64,000 nt of DNA, taken from Symbiodinium natans. Its lineage: Eukaryota > Sar > Dinophyceae > Suessiales > Symbiodiniaceae. A program made the translations under genes and the position numbers. This document shows positions 45,400-57,950 of the stretch, one piece after another. The DNA is taken from the NCBI GenBank assembly GCA_905221605.1, contig CAJNDS010002849.1, positions 1 to 64,000 on the forward strand, in the 5' to 3' direction. The notes below the pieces were generated by a model, which was given only the letters and a program-made list of their open reading frames with translations, did no database searches and was not told where the DNA came from. Position 1 is the stretch's first letter; every line of letters begins with the position of its first letter.

Positions 45400-46719
45400 T
45401 GCTGTGGCTTCGATTCCCCGAAGCTCTGAAAACGAGTCTCTCGCGCGGCATCCGCAGCCCTCGGCACCTGCATTGAAAGCGCTCACATCGGGCGCGGCCA
45501 GGCATTGTGATGCATGCCACGACTGGCAGCGCTGGAGGGTCCAGGTTGGGGCCGGGAGAGACTGTTAATTGGCTGGGGAATGCCGGAGCAAATCGTGCAA
45601 CGTGTGCAGCTATCGCAGGCATAGCATCATCTCGACCGTTTCGAGCGGAGGGGCATGCGAAGGTCACGTTTCCGAATGGGAGAAGCGGCACCGGCAGTTC
45701 GAGGGATCCCACGTTGGGCCAAAAGAGAGCCTGTGCGGAAGTAAAGCCAGCAGTCATGGCTTCAACCTAAGAAGCATTCTACAGGCACGTATGACTTGGC
45801 GCCAGCAAGGCAGTGTCTTGCTGAGTCTGGGGGCCACAGTGGAGGGTTCAGCTTCTGCGCACGAGATGCATACGTCGTGGCGAACTCCGGCAAAGCACTG
45901 CTTACTTGACTGCGTGTGGATTGCGCAGCGCTTGCCCGCGGCCAAGCAACATAATGACCCTGAGGTTGGAAAAACGAGAGAATCTGCGGAAGTGAGGCCA
46001 GCAGCGATGGTTTCAAATCGAAAATGCGCCCCAGGCACGAGTGAGATTTTGTGCCTTGACTGGCGGGGTCTTTTGTGCCTGTAGAGGCAACAGCGGACGG
46101 TTCAGCAATGTACAGCACAGATGCATGGGATGCATGGGGTGTCACGAACTCCGAAAAACACTGCTCGCCTTGACTCTGCGCCGCTCGCGCGCCGGCTACA
46201 ACGGGAAGCGCAGAGCTCAGCTTGAGGGAACGGCGGAAGAATGTCGGAGCAAATCGTGCAGACCCGCGCAAGCGAAGCCAGCAGCGATGGTTTAAATCCG
46301 CAGAAAGCATGCTACGAGCGGGTACGTATGGTGCTCGGGGCATTGGCGGCAGAGCCTGACAAAGTCTGGACATCAACAATGGAGGCTTCAGCTTCAATGC
46401 ATGAGATGCAATGGCGTGGGTCTCACCAGGGCTGGACGGTGCAAACCTTCGCATGACTTGGTTTGCTGACACATGGTCTCCACACCACGGCATGCCGGTT
46501 CTGAATGCGAATGCTAGCGATGCTGACTGTCTCTTGATGGCCCATGATGCTCAATCTCCTACAAATTCCGTGATCGGATAGGCTAGGGAGAACCATGATC
46601 GCAGCTGTAAACAGGAGCAGCGTTGGCAAACCCATCTCTAGCAGTACCAGGATTAGCATCTACGCATCTCGTTTCACAGGCAACTGGCGTGTTAAGCAGA
46701 ACGGGAGCTCGCCATGAGT
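45400..46719 (+). repeat. Block of ~230-280 bp repeats, unit 3 (diverged)
   Basis: Same monomer family with cores near 45740, 45990 and 46272, spaced about 250 and 282 bp apart, but strongly diverged from units 1 and 2. The 243-codon minus-strand frame over this block follows the repeats and has no conserved counterpart. Confidence 0.65.
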
Positions 46720-48009
46720 TATTGCTCATTTAGTATGCTGCCCGGGGATGCCGTACGGATCCGTACGGCGCTGCATACAAGATGTGTGAACTGCAGGCGC
46801 GGTGGCATCGCCGCGGCTGGCTCGGCACGCCTGGCGTGCGCAGCGGATGCAGCAAGGCTAATGACGCTGCGAAGGCGGCAAGAGTCACTGATGCAAGCCG
46901 GTCCGCAAGATTGGCAGCCAAACGAATCCCACCGGGTCGACGCAGGGCATCGGAAACCTTACAGGTTTCAGAGTGTTTACACTTGCGCTGGGCGAGTCCA
47001 GTCGACGGCGGATGCGGCGTCACATGCCAATGCCGTGATGCGCAAAGTGCAGAGCAACCAGGCAAAGCTGATGAAGCAACTGACAATGCACCGTGCATGA
47101 AGAAGTCTTCATGAAGGCCTTCTTCATTATCATTGCGAGCATTGGTGATTGATTCCATGCATCGGATACTCAGGGAGCGAGGAGGCTTGACGGTGCTGAA
47201 TGCAAGGTGTGTGAGGTGCATGCGCAGATGGCATCGCCGCGGCTGGCTCGGCACGCCTGGCGTGCGCAGCGGATGCAGCAAGGCTAATGACGCTGCGAAG
47301 GCGGCAAGAGTCACTGATGCAAGCCGGTCCGCAAGATTGGCAGCCAAACGAATCCCACCGGGTCGACGCAGGGCATCGGAAACCTTACAGGTTTCAGAGT
47401 GTTTACACTTGCGCTGGGCGAGTCCAGTCGACGGCGGATACGGCGTCACATGCCAATGCCGTGATGCGCAAAGTGCAGAGCAACCAGGCAAAGCTGATGA
47501 AGCAACTGACAACGCACTGTGCATGAAGAAGTCTTCATGAAGGCCTTCTTCATTATCATTGCGAGCATTGGTGATTGATTCCATGCATCGGATACTCAGG
47601 GAGCGAGGAGGCTTGACGGTGCTGAATGCAAGGTGTGTGAGGTGCATGCGCAGATGGCATCGCGGCGGCTGGCTCGGCACGCGTGGCGTGCGAAGAAACT
47701 TGCATGAAGACATTCCGCTAGATCAAAGTCCGGACTTCATTTCGAACGGTCTACTCTGGAAACGGAGGAGCACTTCCCTGCATCGCGGCTCGCTGCAGGC
47801 CAAGTTCATTCGGCTGCTACGGCTGCTACGGCTGCTACGGACCAGGGCCTGCGGCATGGCTGCGGACCCACGCAGCGCAGAGTGGCTGCGGGTGGCGTTC
47901 TCACCGGCCAAGGAGACCTCGGACAGCTCAATGTCAAGCTTGGAGCTGCGGTCGACAGCGCTGAGGCGCTGGAGTCCAGCCACTGGACTTGCGTGCCGTA
48001 TGTCTGCCT
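46720..48009 (+). repeat. 426-bp tandem repeat, unit 3
   Basis: The marker GGCATCGC.GCGGCTGGCTC recurs at 46804, 47230 and 47656, exactly 426 bp apart; the third copy breaks off soon after. Because 426 is divisible by three, a minus-strand frame stays open across the copies (46730-47713, 327 codons), which is a consequence of the repeat. Each full copy ends with a hairpin (47099-47128, 47525-47554). A 9-bp repeat GGCTGCTAC (three copies) is at 47812-47838. Confidence 0.9.
47099..47128 (+). other. Hairpin at end of 426-bp monomer
   Basis: GAAGAAG pairs with CTTCTTC, and the inner CTTCATGAAG is itself palindromic. It is repeated unchanged at 47525-47554. Confidence 0.75.
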
Positions 48010-48081
48010 GCCTACAGCTTGACAGGACTCTGCCTGTGTCCCCCTCACAGCACGCCGAGCCCTTCGTATACGACCACCTGG

Positions 48082-48117
48082 GGCCAACAGGCCAAACAGG
48101 CCAAACAGGCCAAACAG
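48082..48117 (+). repeat. 9-bp GCCAAACAG minisatellite
   Basis: Four copies, the first one base shorter. Other monomers of the array have one or two copies at this place (for example near 54788). Confidence 0.85.
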
Positions 48118-48415
48118 CTGCTCTCACCGAGCTGACAGCCGACGGATATGCCCTCACTCATCCGGAAAACAGCCTTCATGTCGAGTATTGGCTCAATTGA
48201 TTCCACGCAGCGACAAAGGATGTGCTTGACGCCGCTTCGATAGGGGCTGCAAGAGTTGGACCGTGCCACTCAACGGAGCAGCAAGCGCCAGAACAGGACA
48301 GCACTCGATCCGTTCAGGAGACGTCAAGGCTGTGGGCCAAGCAGATTCTCACACTGGACATACGAAGGGCCTGCCAGACGCGCCCAAAGGGGTTGAATTC
48401 CCAAGCTTCTTCTTC

Positions 48416-48769
48416 GGGGCTCTACCGGCATTTTCAAGCCTCTACTATGACAGAAATGCTTGCGGCTCCGTGCCGGTAGCGGTGCTGATAATCGAAACTG
48501 AAACGGAACGTAACGGAGCTGCAACGGATATGTCTTAGAGCTGTAACGGAGCCATACCGGAGGGCTGCAACGAGGCGCTAGCGGCTGTAGCAGTGCTGTA
48601 ACGGAAGCTGTAACTGAGCCCCCCGCGCAGCGGAAGCAGCAACTGGACTGCAGCGGAGCTGTAGCGGATCTGTAACGGAGTTGTAACGGAGCTGCAAGGG
48701 AGCTGCAACGGAAGCTGTAACGGAGCGGTAATGGAGGACCCACGGTCATAGTAAATGAAGATAGAGCCC
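48416..48769. mobile_element. Foldback/MITE-like insertion with internal minisatellite
   Basis: The insert interrupts a monomer between AAGCTTCTTCTT and CTTGTTGCAGGGCT, which are adjacent in all other copies. Its ends are inverted: GGGCTCTA and TACTATGAC on the left (48417-48451) pair with GTCATAGTA and TAGAGCCC on the right (48745-48769). The interior (48472-48738) is a degenerate repeat of about 12 bases, AGCTGTAACGGA. TTCTT on both sides could be a short target duplication. There is no transposase frame, so it would be non-autonomous. Related elements elsewhere in the genome would confirm mobility. Confidence 0.65.
48472..48738 (+). repeat. Degenerate AGCTGTAACGGA minisatellite
   Basis: GTAACGGAG or GCAACGG-like cores recur about every 10-15 bases. 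It is confined to the foldback insertion. Confidence 0.85.
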
Positions 48770-49111
48770 ACACGCCGCAATTCTTGTTGCAGGGCTCAGT
48801 GCTGGATGCAAGATGTGTGAACTGCGGCGGGCCAGCTGGGGGTGGCATCGTATAGCAGCTGACTTGGCACGCCTGTCGCGTGTATGCTGCCCGGACACCG
48901 CAAGGTTATTCATTCTGCGAGGTTGTCAAGAACTGGGGGCAGCCCAACCCAACCCAACAACATTGGAGTCATCCACCGCTATCTGGCCCACATCTGCCTT
49001 GCGCATGAACAACACCTGGGTCATCCTGCGGCGACTGCGAACTGGACTCTGGTCATTGCTGAACCGTTCTGACAGACACACAAGAACTGCCGCGCTTTGA
49101 ACACGATTTTT

Positions 49112-49173
49112 TGCGCAAACGGCAGCTTTGGCTGACTAGCGGCGCCGCTTGCAGAAATGGCGTCGTTTGCGCA
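49112..49173 (+). other. 10-bp inverted repeat in full monomer
   Basis: TGCGCAAACG (49112-49121) and CGTTTGCGCA (49164-49173) are perfect inverted copies 42 bases apart. The arrangement recurs in the full monomers near 53250 and 55556. Unit 2 lacks the second arm. Confidence 0.75.
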
Positions 49174-49252
49174 GCAATGCGCACGATTTCTCGACAAATT
49201 CGCACGCCTTTCTCGACAACGCGCACGTTCAAAACACAAAAGGCGGTGACGG

Positions 49253-49272
49253 CGTCGTTGGAAGAAACGACG
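49253..49272 (+). other. 7-bp hairpin in full monomer
   Basis: CGTCGTT and AACGACG with a 6-base loop. In copies near 51868 and 53388 the first C is T, which would still allow a G-U pair in RNA. Confidence 0.7.
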
Positions 49273-52200
49273 CGCAAAGGACACCTTTGGAGCCTTACGG
49301 TGTGGCAGACCGATACTCATGGCGTGGGGAAACTGGACTGTGCTGGGTGCAAGATGTGCGGAATGTGGCGGGCCAGGCGCAGGCGGCACAGCAGCAGCAG
49401 ACTTGGTACGACTTGGGTGCAAAGGCTGCCGGACACCGCAAAGGCCTTGGCGCCCTAAGGCTAGTGAGGCCGTGAAGGCGGCCAGAACAAGAGGCACCCC
49501 AGTCCAGTGCGACAACATCGGAATTCTAGCTGCTCCAGCAGCGTCACTGTATGCAAGCCGATCCGCAGGATTTGTAGTCAACCCTAACTTAAAACATCTG
49601 ACACCTCTGTGCGCCTGGAGAAACTCTACAGGATCGCTGCTTCCGGACTACAATTGGACCGGCCCCCCTCATTCGCTCTAGACTTGTGTGCCATGTGCCT
49701 ACCGGCCTACAACTTGGCACTGTGTACCAGGCCTAGTGCTCGCTGCATGAGCCCGGAAGTCATGAGACAAGCGTTTGGCCGACAACTTGGACGAGCCACA
49801 CATCAAGATCGGAAAATACCTGTGCATCCACCGCTATCTGGCCCACATTTGCCTTGGGTCACCTTGCGCTTGGGAACTGGCAGCGCTCACCGAGCTGACA
49901 GCTGACATGGGAATCCGCAAGGGGACATGTCCTCACTCATCCAGCAAAACAGCCTTCATGTCGAGTATTGGCTCAATTGATTCCACGCAGCGACAAAGGA
50001 TGTGCTTGATGCCGCTTCGATAGGGGCTGCAAGAGTTGGACCGTGCCACTCAACGGAGCAGCAAGCGCCAGAACAGGACAGCACTCGATCCCCTCAGGAG
50101 AGGTCAAGGCTGTCACAGGGCCCAGCAGATTCTCACACTTGACATACGAAGAGCCTGCTAGACGCGCCCAAAGGGGTTGAAGCCACAAGCTTCTTCTTGC
50201 AGGGCTGACGAATACTCGGATGCAACATGTGTGAACTGCCGCGGGCCAGCCGCAGGTGGAATCGTAGCAGCTGACTTGGCACGCCTGTCGCACGCATGCT
50301 GCCCGGACAACGCAAGGCTAGGGAGGTTGCGAAGGCGGCAAGAACTAGAGGCTGCCCAACCAAACTAGACAACATCGGAGTCGTTGCTCCAGCGGCAGCG
50401 CTGGCGCAAGCTCGTCCGCAAGCTTGGTAGTCAAAAGGTTCGCACACAAACGCCTGCTTCGCATACTTTGAATTGCAGGGCGAACTACTGCACATCCACC
50501 GCTATCTGCCACGCTTATCTCGACAAAGCGCAGGTTCGAAACACAAAAGGCGTTGACGGCGTCGTTGGTAGAAACGACGTGCAAAGGACACCTTTGGAGC
50601 CTTACGGTGTGGCAGACCGATACTCATGGCGTGGGGAAACTGGACTGTGCTGGGTGCAAGATGTGCGGAATGTGGCGGGCCAGGCGCAGGTGGCACAGCA
50701 GCAGCAGACTTGGTACGACTTGGGTGCAAAGGCTGCCGGACACCGCAAAGGCCTTGGCGCCCTAAGGCTAGTGAGGCCGCGAAGGCGGCCAGAACAAGAG
50801 GCACCCCAGTCCAGTGCGACAACATCGGAATTCTAGCTGCTCCAGCAGCGTCACTGTATGCAAGCCGATCCGCAGGATTTGTAGTCAACCCTAACTTAAA
50901 ACATCTGACACCTCTGTGCGCCTGGAGAAACTCTACAGGATCGCTGCTTCCGGACTACAATTGGACCGGCCCCCCTCATTCGCTCTAGACTTGTGTGCCA
51001 TGTGCCTACCGGCCTACAACTTGGCACTGTGTACCAGGCCTAGTGCTCGCTGCATGAGCCCGGAAGTCATGAGACAAGCGTTTGGCCGACAACTTGGACG
51101 AGCCACACATCAAGATCGGAAAATACCTGTGCATCCACCGCTATCTGGCCCACATTTGCCTTGGGGTCACCTTGCGCTTGGGAACTGGCAGCGCTCACCG
51201 AGCTGACAGCTGACATGGGAATCCGCAAGGGGATATGTCCTCACTCATCCAGCAAAACAGCCTTCATGTCGAGTATTGGCTCAATTGATTCCACGCAGCG
51301 ACAAAGGATGTGCTTGATGCCGCTTCGATAGGGGCTGCAAGAGTTGGACCGTGCCACTCAACGGAGCAGCAAGCGCCAGAACAGGACAGCACTCGATCCC
51401 CTCAGGAGAGGTCAAGGCTGTCACAGGGCCCAGCAGATTCTCACACTTGACATACGAAGAGCCTGCTAGACGCGCCCAAAGGGGTTGAAGCCACAAGCTT
51501 CTTCTTGCAGGGCTGACGAATACTCGGATGCAACATGTGTGAACTGCCGCGGGCCAGCCGCAGGTGGAATCGTAGCAGCTGACTTGGCACGCCTGTCGCA
51601 CGCATGCTGCCCGGACAACGCAAGGCTAGGGAGGTTGCGAAGGCGGCAAGAACTAGAGGCTGCCCAACCAAACTAGACAACATCGGAGTCGTTGCTCCAG
51701 CGGCAGCGCTGGCGCAAGCTCGTCCGCAAGCTTGGTAGTCAAAAGGTTCGCACACAAACGCCTGCTTCGCATACTTTGAATTGCAGGGCGAACTACTGCA
51801 CATCCACCGCTATCTGCCACGCTTATCTCGACAAAGCGCAGGTTCGAAACACAAAAGGCGTTGACGGTGTCGTTGGTAGAAACGACGTGCAAAGGACACC
51901 TTTGGAGCCTTACGGTGTGGCAGACCGATACTCATGGCGTGGGGAAACTGGACTGTGCTGGGTGCAAGATGTGCGGAATGTGGCGGGCCAGGCGCAGGTG
52001 GCACAGCAGCAGCAGACTTGGTACGACTTGGGTGCAAAGGCTGCCGGACACCGCAAAGGCCTTGGCGCCCTAAGGCTAGTGAGGCCGCGAAGGCGGCCAG
52101 AACAAGAGGCACCCCAGTCCAGTGCGACAACATCGGAATTCTAGCTGCTCCAGCAGCGTCACTGTATGCAAGCCGATCCGCAGGATTTGTAGTCAACCCT

Positions 52201-55200
52201 AACTTAAAACATCTGACACCTCTGTGCGCCTGGAGAAACTCTACAGGATCGCTGCTTCCGGACTATAATTGGACCGGCCCCCTCATTCGCTCTAGACTTG
52301 TGTGCCATGTGCCTACCGGCCTACAACTTGGCACTGTGTACCAGGCCTAGTGCTCGCTGCATGAGCCCGGAAGTCATGAGACAAGCGTTTGGCCGACAAC
52401 TTGGACGAGCCACACATCAAGATCGGAAAATACCTGTGCATCCACCGCTATCTGGCCCACATTTGCCTTGGGTCACCCTGCGCTTGGGAACTGGCAGCGC
52501 TCACCGAGCTGACAGCTGACATGGGAATCCGCAAGGGGATATGTCCTCACTCATCCAGCAAAACAGCCTTCATGTCGAGTATTGGCTCAATTGATTCCAC
52601 GCAGCGACAAAGGATGTGCTTGATGCCGCTTCGACAGGGGCTGCAAGAGTTGGACCGTGCCACTCAACGGAGCAGCAAGCGCCAGAACAGGACAGCACTC
52701 GATCCCCTCAGGAGAGGTCAAGGCTGTCACAGGGCCCAGCAGATTCTCACACTTGACATACGAAGGGCCTGCCAGACGCGCCCAAAGGGGTTGAAGCCAC
52801 AAGCTTCTTCTTGCAGGGCTGAGGGATACTCCGGGCACAAGCCACATGGAGGTGTGACCGTGCTGGATGCAAGATGTGTGAACTGCGGCAGGTTAGCCGC
52901 AGATGCCATCGTAGCAGCTGACTTGGCAAGCCTGTCGCGCGCATGCTGCCCGGACACCGCAAGGCAAATGAGGCTGCGAAGGCGACAAGAACTAGAGCCA
53001 GCCCAACCCAACTCGACAGCATCGGAGTCGTTGCTCCAGCGGCAGCGCTGGCGCAAGCTCGTCCGCAAGCTTGGTAGTCAAAAGGTTCGCACACAAACGC
53101 CTGCTTCGCATACTTACAATTGCAGCACCTCTGCCTTGCGCATGAACAACACCTGCGTCATCCTGCGGCGACTGCGAACTGGACTCTGGTCATTGCTGAA
53201 CCGTTCTGACGGACACACAAGAACTGCCGCGCTTTGGACACGATTTTGTGCGCAAACGGCAGCTTTGGCTGACTAGCGGCGCCGCTTGCAGAAATGGCGT
53301 CGTTTGCGCAGCAATGCGCACGATTTCTCGACAAATTCGCATGCCTTTCTCGACAACGCGCACATTCGAAACACAAAAGGCGTTGACGGTGTCGTTGGTA
53401 GAAACGACGTGCAAAGGACACCTTTGGAGCCTTACGGTGTGGCAGACCGATACTCATGGCGTGGGGAAACTGGACTGTGCTGGGTGCAAGATGTGCGGAA
53501 TGTGGCGGGCCAGGCGCAGGTGGCACAGCAGCAGCAGACTTGGTACGACTTGGGTGCAAAGGCTGCCGGACACCGCAAAGGCCTTGGCGCCCTAAGGCTA
53601 GTGAGGCCGCGAAGGCGGCCAGAACAAGAGGCACCCCAGTCCAGTGCGACAACATCGGAATTCTAGCTGCTCCAGCAGCGTCACTGTATGCAAGCCGATC
53701 CGCAGGATTTGTAGTCAACCCTAATTTAAAACATCTGACACCTCTGTGCGCCTGGAGAAACTCTACAGGATCGCTGCTTCCGGACTACAATTGGACCGGC
53801 CCCCCTCATTCGCTCTAGACTTGTGTGCCATGTGCCTACCGGCCTACAACTTGGCACTGTGTACCAGGCCTAGTGCTCGCTGCATGAGCCCGGAAGTCAT
53901 GAGACAAGCGTTTGGCCGACAACTTGGACGAGCCACACATCAAGATCGGAAAATACCTGTGCATCCACCGCTATCTGGCCCACATTTGCCTTGGGTCACC
54001 TTGCGCTTGGGAACTGGCAGCGCTCACCGAGCTGACAGCTGACATGGGAATCCGCAAGGGGATATGTCCTCACTCATCCAGCAAAACAGCCTTCATGTCG
54101 AGTATTGGCTCAATTGATTCCACGCAGCGACAAAGGATGTGCTTGATGCCGCTTCGATAGGGGCTGCAAGAGTTGGACTGTGCTACTCAACGGAGCAGCA
54201 AGCGCCAGAACAGGACAGCACTCGATCCCCTCAGGAGAGGTCAAGGCTGTCACAGGGCCCAGCAGATTCTCACACTTGACATACGAAGGGCCTGCCAGAC
54301 GCGCCCAAAGGGGTTGAAGCCACAAGCTTCTTCTTGCAGGGCTGAGGGATACTCAGGGCACAAGCCACATGGAGGTGTGACCGTGCTGGATGCAAGATGT
54401 GTGAACTGCAGGTTAGCCGCAGATGCCATCGTAGCAGCTGACTTGGCAAGCCTGTCGCACACATGCTACCCGGACACCGCAAGGCAAATGAGGCTGCGAA
54501 GGCGGCAAGAACTAGAGCCAGCCCAACCCAACTCGACAGCATCGGAGTGATAGCTGCAGCAGCGCCGCTGGCGCAAGCTCGTCCACAAGCGGAATAGTCA
54601 CACGGTTCGCACACAAAGGCCTGCTTCGCACCCTTTGAAAGCGGGGCGAACTACTGCACATCCACCGCTATCTGACCAACATCACGCTTGCGCGTGAACA
54701 ACACCTGGGTCACCTTGCGATCGCGAACTGGACTCTGCCTCTGTCCCCTGTCACTGCGTGTCGGGCCCTTCCTACGGACACCTCGGGCCAACAGGCCAAA
54801 CAGCAGCGCCCACCGAGCTGACAGCTGACATGGGAACCGCAAGGGGATATGTCCTCACTCATCCAGCAAAACAGCCTTCATGTCGAGTATTGGCCATTGA
54901 TTCCACGCAGCGACAAAGGATGTGCTTGATGCCGCTTCGATAGGGGCTGCAAGAGTTGGACCGTGCCACTCAACGGAGCAGCAAGCGCCAGAACAGGACA
55001 GCACTCGATCCCCTCAGGAGAGGTCAAGGCTGTCACAGGGCCCAGCAGATTCTCACACTTGACATACGAAGGGCCTGCCAGACGCGCCCAAAGGGGTTGA
55101 AGCCACAAGCTTCTTCTTGCAGGGCTGAGGGATACTCCGGGCACAAGCCACATGGAGGTGTGACCGTGCTGGATGCAAGATGTGTGAACTGCGGCAGGTT

Positions 55201-57950
55201 AGCCGCAGATGCCATCGTAGCAGCTGACTTGGCAAGCCTGTCGCGCGCATGCTGCCCGGACACCGCAAGGCAAATGAGGCTGCGAAGGCGACAAGAACTA
55301 GAGCCAGCCCAACCCAACTCGACAGCATCGGAGTCGTTGCTCCAGCGGCAGCGCTGGCGCAAGCTCGTCCGCAAGCTTGGTAGTCAAAAGGTTCGCACAC
55401 AAACGCCTGCTTCGCATACTTACAATTGCAGCACCTCTGCCTTGCGCATGAACAACACCTGGGTCATCCTGCGGCGACTGCGAACTGGACTCTGGTCATT
55501 GCTGAACCGTTCTGACGGACACACAAGAACTGCCGCGCTTTGGACACGATTTTGTGCGCAAACGGCAGCTTTGGCTGACTAGCGGCGCCGCTTGCAGAAA
55601 TGGCGTCGTTTGCGCAGCAATGCCCACGATTTCTCGACAAATTCGCATGCCTTTCTCGACAACGCGCACATTCGAAACACAAAAGGCGTTGACGGTGTCG
55701 TTGGTAGAAACGACGTGCAAAGGACACCTTTGGAGCCTTACGGTGTGGCAGACCGATACTCATGGCGTGGGGAAACTGGACTGTGCTGGGTGCAAGATGT
55801 GCGGAATGTGGCGGCCAGGCGCAGGTGGCACAGCAGCAGCAGACTTGGTACGACTTGGGTGCAAAGGCTGCCGGACACCGCAAAGGCCTTGGCGCCCTAA
55901 GGCTAGTGAGGCCGCGAAGGCGGCCAGAACAAGAGGCACCCCAGTCCAGTGCGACAACATCGGAATTCTAGCTGCTCCAGCAGCGTCACTGTATGCAAGC
56001 CGATCCGCAGGATTTGTAGTCAACCCTAACTTAAAACATCTGACACCTCTGTGCGCCTGGAGAAACTCTACAGGATCGCTGCTTCCGGACTACAATTGGA
56101 CCGGCCCCCCTCATTCGCTCTAGACTTGTGTGCCATGTGCCTACCGGCCTACAACTTGGCACTGTGTATCAAGATCGGAAAATACCTGTGCATCCACCGC
56201 TATCTGGCCCACATTTGCCTTGGGTCACCTTGCGCTTGGGAACTGGCAGCGCTCACCAAGCTGACAGCTGGCATGGGAATCCGCAGGGGGATATGTCCTC
56301 ACTCATCCAGCAAAACAGCCTTCATGTCGAGTATTGGCTCAATTGATTCCACGCAGCGACAAAGGATGTGCTTGATGCCGCTTCGATAGGGGTTGCAAGA
56401 GTTGGGCCGTGCCACTCAACGGAGCAGCAAGCGCCAGAACAGGACAGCACTCGATCCCCTCAGGAGAGGTCAAGGCTGTCACAGGGCCCAGCAGATTCTC
56501 ACACTTGACATACGAAGGGCCTGCCAGACGCGCCCAAAGGGGTTGAAGCCACAAGCTTCTTCTTGCAGGGCTGAGGGATACTCCGGGCACAAGCCACATG
56601 GAGGTGTGACCGTGCTGGATGCAAGATGTGTGAACTGCAGCAGGTTAGCCGCAGATGCCATCGTAGCAGCTGACTTGACAAGCCTGTCGCACACATGCTA
56701 CCCGGACACCGCAAGGCTAATGAGGCTGCGAAGGCGGCAAGAACTAGAGCCAGCCCAACCCAACTCGACAGCATCGGAGTGATAGCTGCAGCAGCGCCGC
56801 TGGCGCAAGCTCGTCCACAAGCGGAATAGTCACACGGTTCGCACACAAAGGCCTGCTTCGCACCCTTTGAAAGCGGGGCGAACTACTGCACATCCACCGC
56901 TATCTGACCAACAGCACGCTTGCGCGTGAACAACACCTGGGTCACCTTGCGATCGCGAACTGGACTCTGCCTCGGTCCCCTGTCACTGCGTGTCGGGCCC
57001 TTCCTGCGGACACCTCGGGCCAACAGGCCAAACAGCAGCGCCCACCGAGCTGACAGCTGACATGGGCCTCGGCAAGGAAATATGTCCTCACTCATCCAGC
57101 ACAACAGCCTTCATGTCGAGTATTGGCCATTGATTCCACACAGCGACAAAGGATGTGCTTGATGCCGCTTCGACAGGGGCTGCAAGAGTTGGACCGTGCC
57201 ACTCAACGGAGCAGCAAGCGCCAGAACAGGACAGCACTCGATCCCCTCAAGAGAGGTCAAGGCTGTCACAGGGCCCAGCAGATTCTCACACTTGACATAC
57301 GAAGGGCCTGCCAGACGCGCCCAAAGGGGTTGAAGCCACAAGCTTCTTCTTGCAGGGCTGAGGGATACTCCGGGCACAAGCCACATGGAGGTGTGACCGT
57401 GCTGGATGCAAGATGTGTGAACTGCGGCAGGTTAGCCGCAGATGCCATCGTAGCAGCTGACTTGGCAAGCCTGTCGCGCGCATGCTGCCCGGACACCGCA
57501 AGGCAAATGAGGCTGCGAAGGCGACAAGAACTAGAGCCAGCCCAACCCAACTTGACAGCATCGGAGTCGTTGCTCCAGCGGCAGCGCTGGCGCAAGCTCG
57601 TCCGCAAGCTTGGTAGTCAAAAGGTTCGCACACAAACGCCTGCTTCGCACACTTACAATTGCAGCACCTCTGCCTTGCGCATGAACAACACCTGGGTCAC
57701 CTTGTGATTGCGAACTGGACTCTGCCTCTGTCCACTGTCACTGCGCATCGAGCCTGTAGGATATGGACACCTCAGGCCAACAGGCCAAACAGCAGCGCTC
57801 ACCGAGCTGACAGCCGACATGGGCCTCCGGAGGGGATATGTATTCAACTCATCCAGCAAAACAGCTTTATCATATGTCTTCACTCATCCAAAACAACAGC
57901 TTACTGAGTCGGAGTTGTTGCTGTGTTTTTTCGCTTCCGGATTCCACCCT

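Larger units (their letters stand above)
48010..57900 (+). repeat. Nested array of unit 3, alternating monomers
   Basis: The marker CTTGA.GCCGCTTCGA recurs at 48225, 50005, 51313, 52619, 54142, 54925, 56371 and 57158, giving spacings of 1780, 1308, 1306, 1523, 783, 1446 and 787. Full monomers carry an extra 0.5-0.75 kb block (TGGCTGACTAGCGGCGCC to CTTGGCACTGTGTA) that short monomers lack. The two 1.31-kb copies are almost identical; the last four form two ~2.3-kb full-plus-short pairs. Frames up to 295 codons (52389-53276) appear and vanish between copies, so I do not call genes here. Confidence 0.92.

Noticed and set aside
46730-47713. 327-codon minus-strand frame
   Set aside because: It stays open because the 426-bp repeat length is divisible by three; there is no independent sign of coding.
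52389-53276. 295-codon plus-strand frame in the nested array
   Set aside because: Equivalent frames in neighbouring, almost identical monomers are broken by small changes, so length here is chance.
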